The notes under the pieces: model-generated
Told to the model about the DNA's origin: nothing
Database searches by the model: none
What the model saw: only the letters and a program-made list of their open reading frames with translations
Program-made: the position numbers and the translations under genes
Part shown: one piece after another, positions 1-9,754 of the stretch
Layout: the number at the start of each line of letters is the position of its first letter
Numbering within the stretch: the first letter of the stretch is position 1
From: Euglena gracilis
Taxonomy: Eukaryota; Euglenida; Euglenophyceae; Euglenales
Direction of reading: 5' to 3'
DNA length: 64,000 nt
Assembly: GCA_039621445.1 (NCBI GenBank)
Contig: CP154957.1
Span: 26,148,541 to 26,212,540 of the forward strand

Positions 1-613
1 CGGGAGCGGCATACTGCCTTTGTGGAGGTTCTGGTTGTGTGGCATACTGCCCTTGTGGGGGTTGTGTAGCATACTGCCCTTGTGGAGGTTGTGTGGCTTA
101 CCCTTGTGGCGGTTGTGCGGGGTAATAGTGACTACGTAGTTGTTCAGCCCATTGTCGTTGTTCAGATGGGATATATTGTTGTTCTGCCGCCGCAAAAGCA
201 GCGCGTTGGCTACTGCTACTAGCCAGATCGTATCTCATTGGGGGCCGCGGTTGCGGCACCGCAAACTGTTCATAGGCAGATTCCGTTTGTTGTGGAATCA
301 TAGGTTGAGATTGTAAGCCACCGAGTGTCGTCTGTTCTGGGGCAACATGCGGAACAGCATGTTGAGTCACAGGGGGATTTGCCACTAGGGGCCTTGCTGC
401 CGGAGCAGCTTGTAACGGAGGGGCTGCCACTACGGGCCTTGCTGCCGAAGCAGCTTGTACATGCCGAACGGGGACTTGCTCTCCATGAGGGAGTGCAAGT
501 CCTCGTCCTCCCGAAGGAGGTTGTGGGTGAGGGGGTCCTCCCGTAGGAGGTTGTCCAAGGGGAACATACGGTTGGGAGGATGGAGGACCAGGTTCCCTTC
601 CTCCAGCATCCAT
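1..613 (-). pseudogene. Pro/Gln-rich ORF of unknown function with short tandem repeats
   Basis: I do not recognise this protein. An ATG at 611-613 opens a 172-codon frame rich in Pro, Ala and Gln that stops at a TAA at 98-100. Beyond the stop the same frame continues to the window edge as a QPPQGQYAT-type repeat (about three units). The TAA sits where another unit would carry CAG-TAT, so the stop looks like a small deletion in a repeat. It lies about 300 bp downstream of the gypsy-1 chromodomain stop, on the same strand. It could be the gag N-terminus of a neighbouring element or a host exon; a T-rich tract ending in AAG just before the ATG resembles a splice acceptor. Confidence 0.35.
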
Positions 614-913
614 CTTGAAAAAAAAGCAGATAGTAGCAAGTGCTGAGCTGTGGGGAGACAGAGAAATAAGGCATTGTACGGTAACATTGTACGCATGCAA
701 CCAAGTGTACACAAACACAAAAATATTTGTATGTTTGCAATAATTGTAAAATGAAAATTGTAGCTCCAAGTGTAAAAACGAGTTGTATAGGACCGTAGTC
801 CTTTAGCGAAAAGTCCTTCGCTAGGGACAAAATGGTTTGGCATCCGCCCATTATACATTTTTTCAAAAGTCCATGCTATGGACAAAATCTTGGACATCTT
901 TGTATATCCTCCC

Positions 914-2467
914 TTAGAAGGTATTTACAGAAATGTCAATGTTGTTTCGTTTGTTCCATAGCTTCCAGTCTTGTTGGATGTAACCAACAAAACTAGTTGC
1001 TGGTTCCCAAGTGTCCTCTTCGGGACCGTATCCTTTCCACCGTACTTTCCAGTAATGTACACCTCTGTCTACTTTGTGGTCGAGGATTTTGTCAACGACA
1101 AAATCATCTGTTTCAGGCAGTTTTGACCGTGGTTTGAAGTAGAGACAGGGTATGGCTTTACCGTTTGGTGGAGTCAGGTATGGTTTGAAGTCATCCATGT
1201 GCACATTCTCGACACCGTTGGGTAAAGCGACTTTGTAGCGCCCACTTGTACCCAACCGATCGAGGATCTCAGATGGTCCAATCCAGAGCGGGTCCAACTT
1301 CGTGGATTGCATGCGGGTTCTACTGTTCCGAACCCACACGCGATCACCTTGGTTGTGTATCGGTGATTTGTAATCTTGTAAGAATTGTCTTTGTTTTTGT
1401 AAGTGTATAGCGACTACGCGCTTTTGCACATCCGTGCGCAATGATTCTAATTCAGAGAACCATGTTTCGCAGCTCACGCTAGAACGAGCGGGTCGTTCTG
1501 ACGGGATGTCGCCAATGGCTGGGGGATCACGTCCGAAGACGATCTTGTACGGTGAGTATTGTAGTATCAACCCCGGTAAAGTGTTAATATATAATAAACA
1601 CCAGGGTAATACTTGTAGCAAGGCGTTGTGCGATTCGGCCAGTGAAAGTCGTAGTATGTTGACTACAGCTTTCGCTGCCGCTTCAGCGCGACCATTGCCT
1701 TTTGGACGATAAATGATAGAAAAATGCTGCTCAATTCCGAGTAAACCGCAAAGAGTTGTAAAAAATCAGGAAGAAATCAAATGGTCTTGATCACTCACGA
1801 TTTCATTCGGTAAACTCATGAGGCAAATGCATCTTTCTAAATACATTTGTGCCAAAACTTGTGCTGTCAACCCTGCTTTCTGGCATGGAATGGCTACAAT
1901 GTACCCACTCAGCCGACAGACGACAACAAGGATGTAATCGTAAATTTTGTCATCTATTCCTTTGCAAGGTTCGAGTTCCAGAAAATCCATGCAGAGGGAT
2001 GTAAAAATGTGATTTGGTACGGGGAAGAAAGCCATCGTACCAGGGGGGGTACCTCTGCGCGGTTTCACAGCTTGACAAATTTGGCACCGTTGCGAAGTTT
2101 GTAAACAGCGCCTATACAGATCTTTTTCAGTCAGGGTTGTACAGTACCTGCAACCCACCAAAGAAAGAAGTTTGGGGGCCCCAGGGTGACCTTGGCTGTG
2201 ATAACATAAAAGTACGTCATCAACCAAGTCACAGGGTATGCAGTACTTGTAACCGGTATCATTCCGAAAAATCAAACGTAAAGGCGATAAGGTATAATTC
2301 TCAACCAATTCACCATTACGCAATCTTTGTAGGACATCATTGTAAAAATCATCCGCTGAGAACCTACTTGACAATTTTCCTGTCTCGCGGATTTGGCGGC
2401 GGATGCCGATAGCCCCCGTACGGGGAAAACGACAACGCGGCAGAATGCCGGGCCCCCGCCGAGTCAC
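914..2467 (-). pseudogene. gypsy-1 integrase with C-terminal chromodomain
   Basis: Integrase inserts the cDNA copy into the chromosome. The N-terminal HHCC zinc site is seen as HSQGH followed by CQIC. The catalytic DDE residues lie in CMDFLEL, VSDQD and NGRAEA. A GPY-like segment and a chromodomain ([22 protein letters not shown]; about 985-1108) follow. Chromodomains of chromoviruses are known to steer integration towards marked chromatin. The whole stretch is one frame interrupted by a single TGA at 1766-1768, between the second D and the E, at a position where related integrases usually have a basic residue. This copy is therefore probably inactive. Confidence 0.85.
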
Positions 2468-3197
2468 GCGATCGGAATCCCCATCCCCTCTCTTTTTTCA
2501 AGAATGGGATTATTCCAAGGGCGTCTGCGCGCCTTGCGTATTCGTCGGCTTCGCGACTTCCGTGGAACGTGGCATCACCCTCGTCAGGGTTATCAGGGTA
2601 ATGCCAGGGTGCACGTGAAAGTGGGTCTGCGACTTTTTGAGTATGGCCTGGTGTGTAAACTACCACCAGGTTGAATTGACTCAAAAACTCGTGCCATCGG
2701 CATCATCGGCCAACTGAGGACATGGCTTTGTTCAAGTCTTCGGTGTACCAGTGTTGGAGAGACTCATGGTCTGTCAACACTAGTATTTGTACGAGTGAAC
2801 TGGCGACCCAACTTCGGTATTTTTGTAGGATAAGGACAATGGCATACGTCTCCTTTTCTCGTATGCTCCATTTGACTTGTCCCTTTCCGTCTTCACCTTG
2901 TAGCTTTCTGCTAAAGAATGCTACAGGGCGCAGTTCATTGGACAAGTTATGTTGACTCAACACACGGCCGACAGCGTAGTCGCTGCTGTCGACCTCCAGT
3001 ACGTATGGTTTGTACGGGTCGGCAATGTCAAGTACAACGTTGTCCAACATCAGTTGTTTAATTGTCGTTAGCGATTCTCGCATTGTGTCATCCCATTGTA
3101 TCTTTGTATTGTCAGGAGCGCGATTTTTGAGTTGTCGTGTCAGGGGTACCGCGATTTTCGCGAAATCCTTCAGTAAATCGCGCAATACTGCGCTCAA
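2364..3197 (-). pseudogene. gypsy-1 RNase H domain
   Basis: The Ty3-type RNase H removes template RNA during reverse transcription. The frame begins in the RT thumb/connection region, then shows the RNase H acidic motifs: VDSSDYAVG, the REKETYAIV helix and LTDHESLQHW, ending with YTPGHTQKVADPLSR. It is contiguous in one frame except for a TGA at 2703-2705. In family members the equivalent position precedes a conserved RW and is normally Arg, so a CGA-to-TGA change is likely. The RT lies just upstream, one frame over. Confidence 0.85.
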
Positions 3198-4266
3198 CCC
3201 AAAAATCCTTTTAAATGGGTGATTGTCTTGATGTTTTCAGGTGTCCACTTCTTTATAGCTTCGAGTTTGCTTGGAGATGCAGTCCTTTGTCTGTTATTAA
3301 GAATGTGTCCACAAAATTTTATTGTTTCGCGAAACAAATGCATTTTCGCACCTTTGACGAAAAGCAAATGTTTTTGAAACGTTGTCAGTACGGAACGTAT
3401 ATCGCGGTAGTGAATATCAAGGATATCTCTACCCGAATTTGTAATTGGAGGAGGTGTGCCAATCAGCACATCATCGATGTAAACCATTGCAAACGGTAAG
3501 TCTCGTAAAATCCATTGTATCATTCTTTGGAACATGGCTGGGCCATTCTTTACACCCATTGGTAACACCGTCCATTGGTAAACTCCGCGGGAGGTTACAA
3601 ATGCGGTGTATGGTTGTGAGTCAGGGTGTAAGTGCATCTGGTGAAACCCATCCTCTAAGTCGAAAATCGACCAGAGGCGGTTTTCCGCTTGTTTGTAATC
3701 AGGTCCTCGATAAGTGGTAACGGAAATGGATCGTCTTTTGTCTGTGAGTTCAAGTAACGGTAATCCAGCACAAGTCTCCACTTCTTCTCTCCTGAAGCAT
3801 CGGGAGGCTTGAGTACAACAAAAGCTTGTGAGGTCCACTCGCTTTTGGAGGGTATGATCCATTTTCTTTCAATCATTTTTTCGATCGTTGTATTGAGAGC
3901 TTGTTCTCTTTCGCCTGAACAGCGAAAGAATTTTCGGTGCGTGGGCTGTGCACCTTCTTTGAGTTCGATTTTACAGACACCAAAAGGTCCGCGAATTGCA
4001 GGATCTATGTCATGGGCATAGATAGGATGTTCTAAAACATCACTGAATTCGCGATTGATCTTTGTACATAATTCTTGTGATTTGGGATGTTGACCACCGC
4101 TTTCTATCACAGCGGATAGTTGGTGTGTTTGGTCATTCTGACCTTTATCCCGTAGGAATTTGTCAATGTGGTCTTTTTCCCGTAAGAATTTGTCAGTGTG
4201 GTCAACAGTTCCGAATGCATCAAAGAAACAAACACGAAAAATGATTTCTTTCAATGGTGGTAACAT
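3194..4266 (-). pseudogene. gypsy-1 reverse transcriptase
   Basis: RNA-dependent DNA polymerase of the element. The fingers part (3655-4266) shows KWIIPSKSEWTSQAFVV and WRLVLDYRYLN. The palm part (3194-3862) is in a different frame and shows FDLEDGFHQMHL, LPMGVKNGPAMFQ and the catalytic YIDDVLIG box. The two frames overlap around 3.66-3.86 kb, where one indel must have occurred. The motif set and spacing are those of Ty3/gypsy RTs. Confidence 0.88.
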
Positions 4267-5717
4267 GACACCGCAAAATCTTCGAACAAGGGGGTGTCAT
4301 TCGGTAAATCCCACCACTGAAAGGTGACATACTTCAGTTGTTGGAACCATTCCGCTTCGGGATTTATAGGAATCAGTAGCACACCGCGTGCTTGATCCCG
4401 AAGGATCTTGTCAACAACAAGAGGGATAAGTTTCAGAGGTGGGTGTAGCCACAGGACCACATCACCCCAAAACTTATAAAACGCATTTGTATGGCTTGAC
4501 CAGTAATTGGGTAAACGAGAATGTGCTTTGGACGAAAATGCGTCAATGTCCAATTGTAGGTCCATCGACTTCGCGATTTGTGCGATTTTGGAAAACCAAG
4601 TTTCCAAAATGCGGTATTGTCCAAAATTGAACGCATTCCAGATGCGGTTCACGAAAACTGTCGCGGTTTCAGTCCTGTGGAGGGCTGAAACAAAGTTTAC
4701 CGAGCCACATCGGTAATACGTTGTGTCCGAAGACACTTCATCAGGTATATCAGGCGAATTGTGTAGAGGACAATTGTCGTTGGCATTCTGCCACTTGTAT
4801 GCAGGGACATTGGAGGGGTTGGCATTCTGCCATTCGGGGTCAGAGAGATTGGCTTTCTGCCATTGGAGGTCCTGCTGCACGATTCTCGCGATTCCGAACA
4901 GGGACGCGATTCCGCGTTTATCCAGTTGTCGATGTACTTCAACACACAACGGGTAACAACCCGGTGTGTTGTGTTCTCGTTCAGGGGTCAGGGTAGCCTC
5001 GGTACCGGTTCCGGTACCAAGTGTACTCTGGTTGTTGTGTAAAGCGATGAGTTTGAAAGGTTCAACAATACATCCACAGTCGAAATCAGGTTGTGTGGAA
5101 ATTCTCCGGCAATGTGCGCAATGGAAGGTAGTGTCGGTCTGGTAGTGCATGTCAGTCATGTGTAGTGTGTGTATGGGGGTGTTGGAAGTTGTAGCTGCTG
5201 GGGGGTGTACAGGGGTGTCCGAAATCGACACACCTGGTGGAAAACGTAAAAGTTGTGCAGCTGGGCGGCTACTCGACACCGAAATTTCTTCAGGCCTTTG
5301 GGCTTTCGCCTTGGAACCCAGTGAAACGTGGGGGGTTAAGCTACTCGCTTTCCCTACCGCATGGGAAACGTGCGGTAAAAGTGTAGTGGGCAGGGGGGCA
5401 GCTTTCTCTTTACCCCTAGGGTAGGAAACGGTGTTTTCGGTTGTAGGAAACGTTGTGGCAAGGCGGGGGGACATCTGGGAAGGTGTCATGGGGGAGAAAT
5501 TCGGTGGTGTGGGTTGTGTGCGTGAAGTAGTGCGCAAACCGAGTGAGGGGCAATCCACAACAAGGCGGTTCTGACGCAAGAACGGATAACCCCAAATTAC
5601 GTCAGACCCGCGGATACCTGATTCGTAACTCCAGGTACCCAGAAAAAAACATTTTGTATGTGTAGGGGCTGTGAGTGGTGCTTGGGGATGATGGGGAGGA
5701 GTATGTCCAAAAAGCAT
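4251..5717 (-). CDS. gypsy-1 protease end, Pro-rich linker and DNA-methylase-like segment
   Basis: The 488-codon frame starts in the C-terminal half of the protease (DVIWGYPFLRQNRLVVD) and runs through a long Pro/Thr/Ser-rich linker with some Cys/His. It ends in a compact globular segment at residues ~389-470 (about 4308-4553): IDAFSSKAHSRLPNYW, then LHPPLKLI, then GVLLIPINPEAEWF. That order (D-F...W...PP...K...L-P...W) resembles the phage-type N6-adenine methylase domain carried by DIRS elements. The catalytic NPPY-type motif is changed to HPPL, so enzyme activity is doubtful. It lies directly upstream of the RT. The domain call is a family-pattern inference. Confidence 0.5.
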   Translation of the reverse strand: MLFGHTPPHHPQAPLTAPTHTKCFFLGTWSYESGIRGSDVIWGYPFLRQNRLVVDCPSLGLRTTSRTQPTPPNFSPMTPSQMSPRLATTFPTTENTVSYPRGKEKAAPLPTTLLPHVSHAVGKASSLTPHVSLGSKAKAQRPEEISVSSSRPAAQLLRFPPGVSISDTPVHPPAATTSNTPIHTLHMTDMHYQTDTTFHCAHCRRISTQPDFDCGCIVEPFKLIALHNNQSTLGTGTGTEATLTPEREHNTPGCYPLCVEVHRQLDKRGIASLFGIARIVQQDLQWQKANLSDPEWQNANPSNVPAYKWQNANDNCPLHNSPDIPDEVSSDTTYYRCGSVNFVSALHRTETATVFVNRIWNAFNFGQYRILETWFSKIAQIAKSMDLQLDIDAFSSKAHSRLPNYWSSHTNAFYKFWGDVVLWLHPPLKLIPLVVDKILRDQARGVLLIPINPEAEWFQQLKYVTFQWWDLPNDTPLFEDFAVSCYHH

Positions 5718-6148
5718 CCCAAGTCACCACCACACATGGGGCTGTTGTCAGCAGTCATAATTTTGATGGGGTACTTGGCTTTCACCAAGAGGGAGTTGGG
5801 AATTAATCCCGTTCGGAAGAGAAGGGTGATTCGACACCCTGTGTCGACCAAAATTTTGCATTTGGTAGAGAAAGTTTGTGTTCGGATTTCCGCTTGGACC
5901 AAAAGTTCCATGGGGGGTACACAAAGTGCAGGATCCGGTGTAAAATTGTTGTCTCTCCAACTATTCCAGGATCGCGTTCCAACTTTGCTCAGCAATCCAG
6001 GCAGAAATTTAGAGTGGGGGGTGGGGGACCCGAAAATTTTCCGGGTACCGACCAAAAAGGCAGATGGGCAGGGCAAGTAAGGTTGATCAGGTCCTACTTC
6101 CGTCTGTTCATCAGCCCAGAGGTCCGTGCCCACAGACCTCGGGCTCCC
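5590..6148 (-). CDS. gypsy-1 pol N-terminus with aspartic protease
   Basis: This frame follows the gag stop at 6149-6151 without a frame change. It reaches the aspartic protease motif ILVDTGCRITLL, with the catalytic Asp codon near 5843-5845. The protease would cut the Gag-Pol polyprotein. No ATG occurs between the gag stop and a Met some 20 residues before the DTG, which argues that this region is made by reading through the gag stop. The end of the fold (flap and GYPFL) is in another frame from about 5.7 kb down, so an indel separates the two halves. Confidence 0.75.
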
Positions 6149-6151
6149 CTA
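6113..6151 (-). promoter_or_regulatory. gypsy-1 gag stop (TAG) with bulged hairpin; predicted readthrough signal
   Basis: The gag frame ends in TAG (6149-6151) and pol continues in the same frame. Three nucleotides after the stop a hairpin begins. The lower 5-bp stem AGCCC/GGGCT and the upper 6-bp stem GAGGTC/GACCTC are separated by one unpaired T on the 3' side, with a 10-nt loop. Retroviral gag-pol readthrough depends on a structure just 3' of a leaky stop. The same layout recurs in gypsy-2. Function is inferred. Confidence 0.6.
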
Positions 6152-7426
6152 CTCCAAGTCCGATTCAGCACTTCGGCTGTTTATCGTTTTCTTGTGTGAG
6201 TAGATAGCGCGCAATGCGCGGACCGCATTGCGGTCATCCTCCAACGAGGATTCGGAGTTCTCATCCCCCTCCCTGCCCGAAGCCGGGGTTCCCTCCTCTA
6301 AAAAGGAGATTTTGAACCCGACCTTGTGTTTGTTGTTGTGTTTTGTGTCATTGTGGTGACGTTGGTTCGGGCGGGGAGAGCGAGAACGGTAACATCTGGA
6401 CGAATGGTGTTTATGTGATCCACAAAGGGAACACTTTTGTCGGTTTTGTGACTGTTGTCGGTTATGTGATGGGCTTTCACCCCTTGGAGGTCTTGGTGAA
6501 CGGAATCCCGTTCGACCACGGTTGTTGTAACCCGGTTTCCCGTATGACGATCGCGAAGAAGATGATCCACTTCGCGAACGTGATCGCGATGAGTCGCGAT
6601 TTGTATCACGTTTGTAAGGGCGTCGGGGTGATCGACCACGAGGTGCGAGATCGGGTCCGCGGTCGCGGAACGGTGATCGGGACCTTTGTCGATAACCCGA
6701 CGATTGTGACTGTCCAGATTTGTGCGAATATTCGGAGGAGCGTGAGCTCCGCGAGGATTGTGAACCCCTTGGACTCTGATACCGCTTTCACGTATCAGGG
6801 TGGGGGCAGCCACGGGACGTATGCCCCGCTTTGTTGCACAAAACGCAAGTTTTGTCAGAAGATTGGTCAGATGAGCGCAGATAGCGCGTTTTTGTATCTC
6901 CCCTTGGGGAGTTTGTATGTTTACCGTATCCCCGTGGGGATTTTGGAGAAGAAGTCTTTTTTAGGGCACTTACCGTACCACTAGGGAGACCAGCGGTAGG
7001 GTGGTGGGTGTAAGCCGATTGTATCTGTCCCAAAAGTTGTGAGAGTTTCATTTGTTTGGAAACATAGTTCCATCGTTGTTCAAGTGTAAGTTTGTTGTCC
7101 GCGAGGTCCTCGCGGTGAACGCCCTTGATAATTGTAGGAATGAAATGGAGGAGAACCGCATCGAATTGTTCTTTCATTTGGTTCTCTCCAAGTTCATCAA
7201 CTTCAGAAGCCAATCCCAACCATTTGGAATACCAAAGGTCGATTGACTTCCATTTTCGGTCACTGGGCGCGAATTGCCGCCATTTTTTCTCCAGCGTAAT
7301 TCGCGAAATGAGGCTTGAACAGGTTGACGCATATTGGTCAACCAGTTCATCAAAAGTAATCCGATTCCGGATCACAATTTGTCGAGCGCTATATTTTTCT
7401 TCCTTGGGTAGGCAATCAATGATCAA
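6149..7426 (-). pseudogene. gypsy-1 gag: capsid end and nucleocapsid with two zinc knuckles
   Basis: Gag packages the element RNA. The frame starts in the capsid-like helical domain (LVDQYASTCSS, KKWRQFAPSDRKW, LTLEQRWNYVSKQ). It then shows a CX2CX4HX4C zinc knuckle, CVLCNKAGHTSRGC. After an in-frame TGA at 6788-6790 the same frame carries an Arg/Ser-rich segment (SRSPFRDRG, SSRSRSRSGSSSSRSS), a second knuckle CSLCGSHKHHSSRC, and an acidic tail ending at TAG 6149-6151. The TGA is best explained as a nonsense mutation of an Arg codon, because the open frame and the second knuckle continue beyond it. Confidence 0.7.
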
Positions 7427-8102
7427 CCATTTTGATTACCTCGGGGGTCCCGTCTTGGGTTGGCCCCTTCAAGTCCCAGTAGTATGTCCAGTCGCGCCAA
7501 AATTGTTTCCAAGTTGTGGGATCTCCGTCCCATTGTGGCTTAACCTTGTTGGCAATTGTGATTGTACCTTTGAAATCGCGTTGTGGACCGCGATTTCCAT
7601 CTTGATTGTTGGGGTAAGGTTGTTGTTGTGGCATGCGTGAATGCGCATCCATGATGGTACTCATGGTACCGTAGGTACCATGGGTATTTGGTACATCGCA
7701 ATTCCGCGAATTGTATGGTTGTGGTTCGCGATTCCGCGATTCGGATTGTGAAGGGTCGCGATTCCGCGATTCGGGGTGTTGTAACATACCAGGGGGGTAG
7801 GAATCCCGTTGTTCACCCGCAAATCGGGGAACCGCGGCAAATTCCGTGTTTCGCATTCGCGATCCATGGCCAATACCCGGGGTATGGGTATGGCTCATAC
7901 CGCAAATCAGTCCCGATTCGCGAATTTCTTGTTGTAAAACCGGAGGATTCGCGGTTTTTGTGGTAAAAACCTGTTCCTCATTCGAAGATTCACCCTTAGG
8001 GGGAGGGAATCTTAAGTTGTTGTATAAATGGGCGATTGTAATCGCAATTGTAGGCATGTTCATGATCATGTGCATCCGTGGATGCTTGTAGGGCATGCGC
8101 AT
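7416..8102 (-). pseudogene. gypsy-1 gag, middle part
   Basis: The C-terminal end of this frame (KVKPQWDGDPTTWKQFWRDW, then GTPEVIKMVDH) is the start of the Ty3-type capsid domain. It runs into the next gag frame at about 7.42 kb through an indel. The N-terminal part is low-complexity, with repeated NRD/NRE-type motifs from a short tandem DNA repeat containing 'cgcgattccgcgattcgg'-like units. This part is probably linker rather than a folded domain. Confidence 0.55.
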
Positions 8103-8281
8103 CCGAAGATGCTTGTAATGGTGCGCCTACTGCGCTTTTGGAAGGATTGGCATCCAATGAACCGCGAATTTGATGCACAAAGTCGCGAGTTGGATGTCGG
8201 GCATCCGAAGATGCTTCGGTTGACGCGCGAAAAGCGCGTTGTGAGCTGGAAGTTGCAATTTGACCACCGAAAGCACGGTTG

Positions 8282-9720
8282 TCAGGGGCAAAGTGCGGGG
8301 GGTTGCGGAATTCTGCATGAATCTCGTCTAAACTTCAATGCAAAATCTTGGATACTTTGTTCCAATGAACCAACCACTTGGAAAAGGTCTGAAATTCGTT
8401 CAACATCACCCTGCAAACGCTTAATACGTTTGCGGTATGAGGGTAATTCATCCAAAAGTTGTAATTTGTCAACAATGGAGTCAAAATCCGACGAAAGCTT
8501 TGGAAAAGTGGTGTCCAAGAATTGGACCCGCTTAACCAAAGTTTCCATTGCGGTTGTAAGGGCGTTCAACCGATTCTCGGTTTCTGGGGTTGTGGTACCC
8601 AACGTGGGTTGGGGTACCCCTACCACATTTTCAGCGGTTTTGTCATCCATCATTGTAGAAAGTCGGTTCTCCATCACCGAAATTTGTTGTTTTAGTGTGA
8701 GAACTTGTTGGGTGACCGAATTTTCGGTCCTCATCAAGGTTTCACAAAATTCTTGTAAGTTTTCCTGATTTTTCGCAAGCATTTGGTCGTAAAATGTGCG
8801 AAAATCAAGGGGTAGTTCGACTTCGCGAACCGTTTGTCCATCCGAGGATGGTTGGAGTCCGGAGACCCTTGTAGAAAGTGTTTGTACGCGTTTTTGTAAA
8901 TGGGAAGTGGTGGACTGTAAGGTTTTGTGTTGGGTATTCAAATCCGCAAGTGCGGTTTCCATGCCGGTGATATCCGGAATTGAGTTTTGAATACCGTTGC
9001 ACCGTTTGTGCAAATCCGCAAACGCGGATTCGATTTTGTTCACATCCGCTTGTAACTGATTGTGCAAATCGGTTACAGTGGATCGTAATGCTCCCATACT
9101 GGGATTTTTTGTGGAAGTTTCCGCAAAGCGGCGTTGTAAGTCCCCAATTGCAGTTTGTAGTCCCGAAACATCCGCAAAAGCGGTTTTCAGGTCTGTAAAC
9201 GTAATTTAGAGGTCCGCATTCGCGGTTTGGATAGTAGTTATGACCGTTTCTTGGTCTTGGAGTTCCGCATTCGCGGTCTGTAAGCTAAGAATCACCGCAT
9301 CGCGGGATTGGAGTTCCGCCGTAGCGGTTTGTAGCGCATTGGAAGCAGTTTCAAGTTTTTGTATGTCGTTTTGCCACTTTTCATGGAGGAAATCTTGCCG
9401 ATGCGCGATTTCCGCCACTTGAGTGTGCAATGTGGTCAGATTGTGGGAAACTTCACCGCATTTGCAGGAAGTTTGTTCCAAACGAGCAATCCGCTCTTCC
9501 AGTTGTTGAGCAAAAGCTCTTTGTACATAGTTTTCGCGTATTTGTGCAAAAATTTGACGAAAACTCGCTTTTTCATCACCCAAACGCAAAATGCGTTCTT
9601 GGGATTGTTGTACTACATTGGACAAAGTTGAGAAGTGCTCATATGAGACATATGAGCCAAGTTCCGCACCCGTAGGCGCTTTATCTCGTTGTTGTGGGAG
9701 GGACTGCATTTCTTGTCGAG
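8282..9720 (-). pseudogene. gypsy-1 gag N-terminal coiled-coil region
   Basis: Two overlapping stretches (8282-9097 and 9206-9720) encode long amphipathic heptad-like helices, for example LEERIARLEQ, LHKRCNGIQNSI, LKQQISVMENRL and repeated LQTANAELQ units. No enzyme motif is present. A coiled-coil N-terminus also occurs in gypsy-2 gag, so it probably serves Gag multimerisation. At its 5' end the frame runs without a stop into RNL1 sequence near 9.75 kb, which marks an insertion or recombination junction. The true start codon is missing. Confidence 0.55.
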
Positions 9721-9754
9721 CGATACTCGGCTTGGTACTACGCGCCGGCGACCT

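Noticed and set aside
600-913. 3' LTR of gypsy-1
   Set aside because: Position and a purine tract fit, but the 5' partner is lost, so no repeat pair confirms it.
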